From NCBI GenBank assembly GCA_964394085.1, contig CAYMWF010000003.1:1-7826 (forward strand): DNA of 7,826 nt, given 5' to 3'. This document shows positions 5,356-7,826 of the stretch, piece after piece. A program made the translations under genes and the position numbers. Origin of the DNA: CAYMWF01 sp964394085 [NCBI: uncultured Gemmatimonadota bacterium] (lineage in GTDB: Bacteria; GCA-2686955; CAYMWF01). The notes under the pieces are model-generated. The model saw only the letters and a list, made by a program, of their open reading frames with translations. It was not told where the DNA came from and did no database searches. Each line of letters begins with the position of its first letter. Within the stretch, counting starts at the first letter, position 1.

Positions 5356-6867
5356 ATGAAAAGCAAGGGTTCCCGGGGAACCGGGCGGAATTTGAAGAGA
5401 CGCGGAAGCAGCCGGAGAGCGGTTTTTGTTTTGAATCCGCTACTTTCGACTGTTTTCCTGCTTTTTTCCGCCGGACAGGCGTCCGGCGGCGTCACCCCGC
5501 ACTCCCTCGAGGAAATAATTCCACTGAGTCCGGAAATCGGGCAGGCCGCGCCAGTCGAAGCCGGAGAAGGACCGCCCGCCGGAGAGCCCGGCAGAGAGAC
5601 GACAGTCGGAGTCCGGGAGGGGCCGCCCATCGGAGAGCATGACAGTGAAACGGCGGTCGACGATCCCGAAAGACTTGCCGAGGCGGCCGTCATGGAGAAC
5701 CGGTCGATCGAAGCTTTGAGAAACCGGATCCAAGCGCTGGAACACAGGGCGGGAGCCGCCTCTCAATGGAGCGACCCGGTAGTGTCCACGGAACTTTCTA
5801 ACTTCCCCGTCGATTCGTGGAGCGTGGGTGAATCGCCGATGAGCGGCGTCCAGTTCAAGATAGCCCAGAAAATCCCTTTCCCGGGCAAGAATCGAATCCG
5901 GACCGGTGTCGCCGGATACGAATTCCTCGAGAAAGAATGGGAGCTCGAAGAGCAGAAGAACCGGCTGCGCCACCTGGTCAGAGAGACCTATTGGAACCTG
6001 GCTCTGAACCGCGGTCTCGAGCGGTTGACGGAACGCCACGCCGCACTTGCAGGCAGGCTGGCCGACGCCGTCCGCGCGGCATACAAGACGGGAAAAGCAG
6101 ATCAACACGTTTTGTTAAGCCTGCAGCTGCGCGAGAGCAAACTGCGGGACGACCTGGATGATTTCGAAAAGAAGCGTAAAGCGCTCCTCGCCGTTCTGAA
6201 CGCCGCCCTCCATCGTGAACAGAGGACGGCTGTGGGAACCCCTGCGGAGATTCCGGCGGTCGCGCCCCGGGGAACACTCCCGGAATACCTCGAACTGGCG
6301 GAGACGTTCAATCCGCGACTCAAGGAGACGGAGACTAGAGCGCTCCGGTTCTCCGAGGCCGCGAAAGGCGCGGCCCTCGAAAAGTGGCCCGATTTGACCG
6401 CATGGGGCGGATACAGGATCCGTTTCCCGGCGGGAGCCGATAACGGAACCGACTTTTTCAGCCTCGGAGTCTCGATACCGCTGCCCTTCGACTATACGAA
6501 CCGTTCGGGCAACAGGCGCGCCGGATTTCTGGCGATGGTAGACTCGGAAAAGGAACGGTTTGAAGCCATCAGGGACGAAATTGGTTCATCCATGGAGATT
6601 GAGCTCATCGCCTGGACGAGGGCTCACGAAAAATTCACCGCTTATTCGGAAAGGCTGGTTCCGGACGCCGCCCGGATCCTGGAGTCCGCGCTTTCCGCGT
6701 ACCGGGCGGGTCGGGCGGATTACACGGACCTTTTCCGGGCGGAGCTTCAGCTCCTGGAGCTCGAACGTGACCTTCTGATCGCAAAATCGGCGACCCGGAT
6801 TCACCGGAGCAGGATGGAAATCCTGGCAGGAATCCCGCACCAGAATAGAATCGAGGTGAAGAGATGA
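5356..6867 (+). CDS. TolC-family outer-membrane efflux channel
   Basis: Predicted 503-residue outer-membrane factor that would carry exported metal across the outer membrane as partner of the adaptor encoded next. The start at 5356 is chosen because GGAGG (5343-5347) lies 8 bases upstream and the protein then opens with a basic region and a signal peptide (hydrophobic about 22-40, cleavage near QASG at 41-44). The ATG at 5293 would place 21 charged residues before it. Two outer-membrane-efflux repeats follow. The first contains DPVVSTELSNFP (140-151), QKIPFPGKNR (171-180) and AYKTGKADQHVLL (252-264). The second contains ALSAYRAGRADYTDLFRAEL (455-474). These match the CusC/TolC pattern, but there is no lipobox, unlike CusC itself. 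Residues 60-103 are a Pro/Gly/Glu-rich insert with a 17-residue duplication. The stop codon overlaps the adaptor start (ATGA), indicating translational coupling. Confidence 0.92.
   Translation: MKSKGSRGTGRNLKRRGSSRRAVFVLNPLLSTVFLLFSAGQASGGVTPHSLEEIIPLSPEIGQAAPVEAGEGPPAGEPGRETTVGVREGPPIGEHDSETAVDDPERLAEAAVMENRSIEALRNRIQALEHRAGAASQWSDPVVSTELSNFPVDSWSVGESPMSGVQFKIAQKIPFPGKNRIRTGVAGYEFLEKEWELEEQKNRLRHLVRETYWNLALNRGLERLTERHAALAGRLADAVRAAYKTGKADQHVLLSLQLRESKLRDDLDDFEKKRKALLAVLNAALHREQRTAVGTPAEIPAVAPRGTLPEYLELAETFNPRLKETETRALRFSEAAKGAALEKWPDLTAWGGYRIRFPAGADNGTDFFSLGVSIPLPFDYTNRSGNRRAGFLAMVDSEKERFEAIRDEIGSSMEIELIAWTRAHEKFTAYSERLVPDAARILESALSAYRAGRADYTDLFRAELQLLELERDLLIAKSATRIHRSRMEILAGIPHQNRIEVKR
5563..5664 (+). 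repeat. Two degenerate 51-bp in-frame copies in the TolC-family gene
   Basis: Residues 70-86 (GEGPPAGEPGRETTVGV) and 87-103 (REGPPIGEHDSETAVDD) are related 17-residue units encoded by adjacent 51-bp segments that agree at roughly two thirds of bases by eye. They form a flexible, acidic stretch between the signal peptide and the first helix of the channel domain. Mature TolC-family proteins usually have only a short segment there. Confidence 0.6.
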
Positions 6868-7826
6868 AACTGAAATACTCTGAAAAAGACCGGATGCTAT
6901 ATATTCCCATAAAAAATCCGGAGCTCAAGATCGTTACAAAAGACACGCCGCCTCCCCAGAAAAAACCCTCCAGGCAGAGACGAAAGTACCTAACCGCCCT
7001 GGTCGGCATCGCGGTGGCGGCGATAGTCATACTGCTGTTCGCCGGCGAGCTTTTCGGTGATCATCCCGCCCAAGCGGGAGCAACAGGCCATGAAATGGGC
7101 TCCGCCGAGCCGGGGAATAAGGAAGGCTCGATCTACACCTGCCCCATGCACCCGGAAATCACGCGGGACGAGCCCGGCTCCTGCCCCGAATGCGGTATGT
7201 TCCTCGTTGAAAAGGAGACAGAGATTCCGGCGACACCCGTAATTCCGGCGGCACATGAAACCTCCGGCTGCTGCCCTCAAACTGAGGAGCCGGCACCCGC
7301 CGGCCGCTCCTCCCACTCGGACGAGGAGAAGGCGCCCGCCGGCCATTCCTCCTACTCGGACGAGGCGGAAGCGCCCGCCGGCCACACCTCCCACTCGGAC
7401 GAGGCGAGGGCGCCCGCCGGACATTCCTCCAACTCGGACGAGGCGAAGGCGCTCACCGAGACTCTCTATTCATGCGGCATGCATCCGCACGTTATCCAGG
7501 ACGAGCCGGGGAACTGCCCGATCTGCGGCATGAACCTGACGCCCATGAAAAGCGAGGTTGAAACCCAGGGACGGGAAACCCGCGAAGGCCTCATCGAAAT
7601 CGACCCGGTGGTCGAGCACAACATGGGAGTTCGGGTCGCTCCGGTTGAAAAGGGCTCGATCTCGCGGCGGGTACGCACCTTCGGGGAAGTTGAAGTCGCC
7701 GAAAACCTGGTTTCCGTGGTCAATCTCAAATTTTCCGGCTGGATCGAGGAGCTCTTTGCCGACGAAACCGGCCGTTATGTAGAGCGAGGTCAGCCCCTGT
7801 TCAGCATCTATTCTCCCGAGCTGGTC
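6864..7826 (+). CDS. CusB-type RND efflux adaptor with two metal-binding domains (partial)
   Basis: The open frame runs from the ATG at 6864 to the right edge (321 codons, no stop), so the C-terminus is missing. It is the periplasmic adaptor of a heavy-metal RND pump, linking inner pump and outer channel. In order: a charged N-terminus of about 40 residues; one membrane segment (about 42-64); a first heavy-metal-binding domain (YTCPMHPEITRDEPG with C93, M95, H96, then CPECGM with C107, C110, M112); a linker with four 13-residue repeats (144-195); a second such domain (YSCGMHPHVIQDEPG with C204, M206, H207, then CPICGM with C218, C221, M223); and the start of the barrel-sandwich hybrid (from about 264), ending FSIYSPELV as in CusB. 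The domains suggest Cu(I)/Ag(I), though specificity is inferred. GAGGTG lies 5 bases upstream and the start overlaps the channel gene's stop. A CusA-like pump is expected downstream. Confidence 0.9.
   Translation, partial: MKLKYSEKDRMLYIPIKNPELKIVTKDTPPPQKKPSRQRRKYLTALVGIAVAAIVILLFAGELFGDHPAQAGATGHEMGSAEPGNKEGSIYTCPMHPEITRDEPGSCPECGMFLVEKETEIPATPVIPAAHETSGCCPQTEEPAPAGRSSHSDEEKAPAGHSSYSDEAEAPAGHTSHSDEARAPAGHSSNSDEAKALTETLYSCGMHPHVIQDEPGNCPICGMNLTPMKSEVETQGRETREGLIEIDPVVEHNMGVRVAPVEKGSISRRVRTFGEVEVAENLVSVVNLKFSGWIEELFADETGRYVERGQPLFSIYSPELV
7293..7448 (+). repeat. Four 39-bp in-frame repeats in the adaptor gene
   Basis: Exact 39-bp units start at 7293, 7332, 7371 and 7410, each encoding APAGHSSxSDEAx with small changes (residues 144-195). 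Every unit carries one or two histidines, next to Gly and within the Ser-rich part. The array lies between the two CxMH/CxxCGM metal-binding domains, with a CC pair (136-137) and a further His (131) just before it. It is probably a flexible tether, possibly with weak metal-binding capacity. Confidence 0.9.

Overview
The window is a GC-rich stretch of bacterial DNA holding five protein-coding genes in two divergent groups, with an unusual number of short tandem repeats in and between them. All five products look exported or membrane-bound: a lipoprotein, a polytopic iron-sulphur protein, a Tat substrate, an outer-membrane channel and a periplasmic adaptor. The host is therefore a diderm (Gram-negative-type) bacterium, probably one with anaerobic or respiratory iron-sulphur metabolism. 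The sequence does not let me name a phylum. No rRNA, tRNA, transposase, phage gene or CRISPR array was seen.

Layout. Bases 1-708 carry no convincing gene but hold a 43-bp tandem array (123-318) whose units can fold. The minus-strand group then reads right to left: a Tat-exported DUF362 protein (4888-3812), a 695-residue polyferredoxin that looks like a NapH-type membrane protein fused to a NapG/MauM-type ferredoxin (3574-1487), and a small lipoprotein resembling the DUF6599 family (1278-709). The gaps between them (237 and 208 bp) hold a 40-bp tandem array and several hairpins. Bases 4889-5355 form the divergent control region. On the minus side it has a possible promoter, a terminator-like hairpin and a second hairpin. 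It also holds a diverged solitary relative of the 43-bp repeat and a pair of 16-bp palindromic sites. The plus-strand group starts at 5356 with a TolC-family outer-membrane channel, whose stop overlaps the start of a CusB-type RND adaptor (ATGA). The adaptor runs off the right edge.

How the genes may work together. The plus-strand pair is the start of a heavy-metal (Cu/Ag-type) RND efflux operon, and an inner-membrane CusA-like pump would be expected just beyond the window. The minus-strand trio looks like a membrane/periplasm electron-transfer module of unknown substrate: quinol or cytoplasmic electrons could pass through the NapH-like half to periplasmic clusters in the NapG-like half, with the DUF362 protein and the lipoprotein as periplasmic partners. 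This is inference from domain order and gene order only.

The most distinctive property is repeat expansion. Three genes carry tandem repeats in linkers (12-, 13- and 17-residue units), a fourth has a Gly/Asp-rich linker, and two intergenic regions carry arrays of 40 and 43 bp whose units contain inverted repeats.
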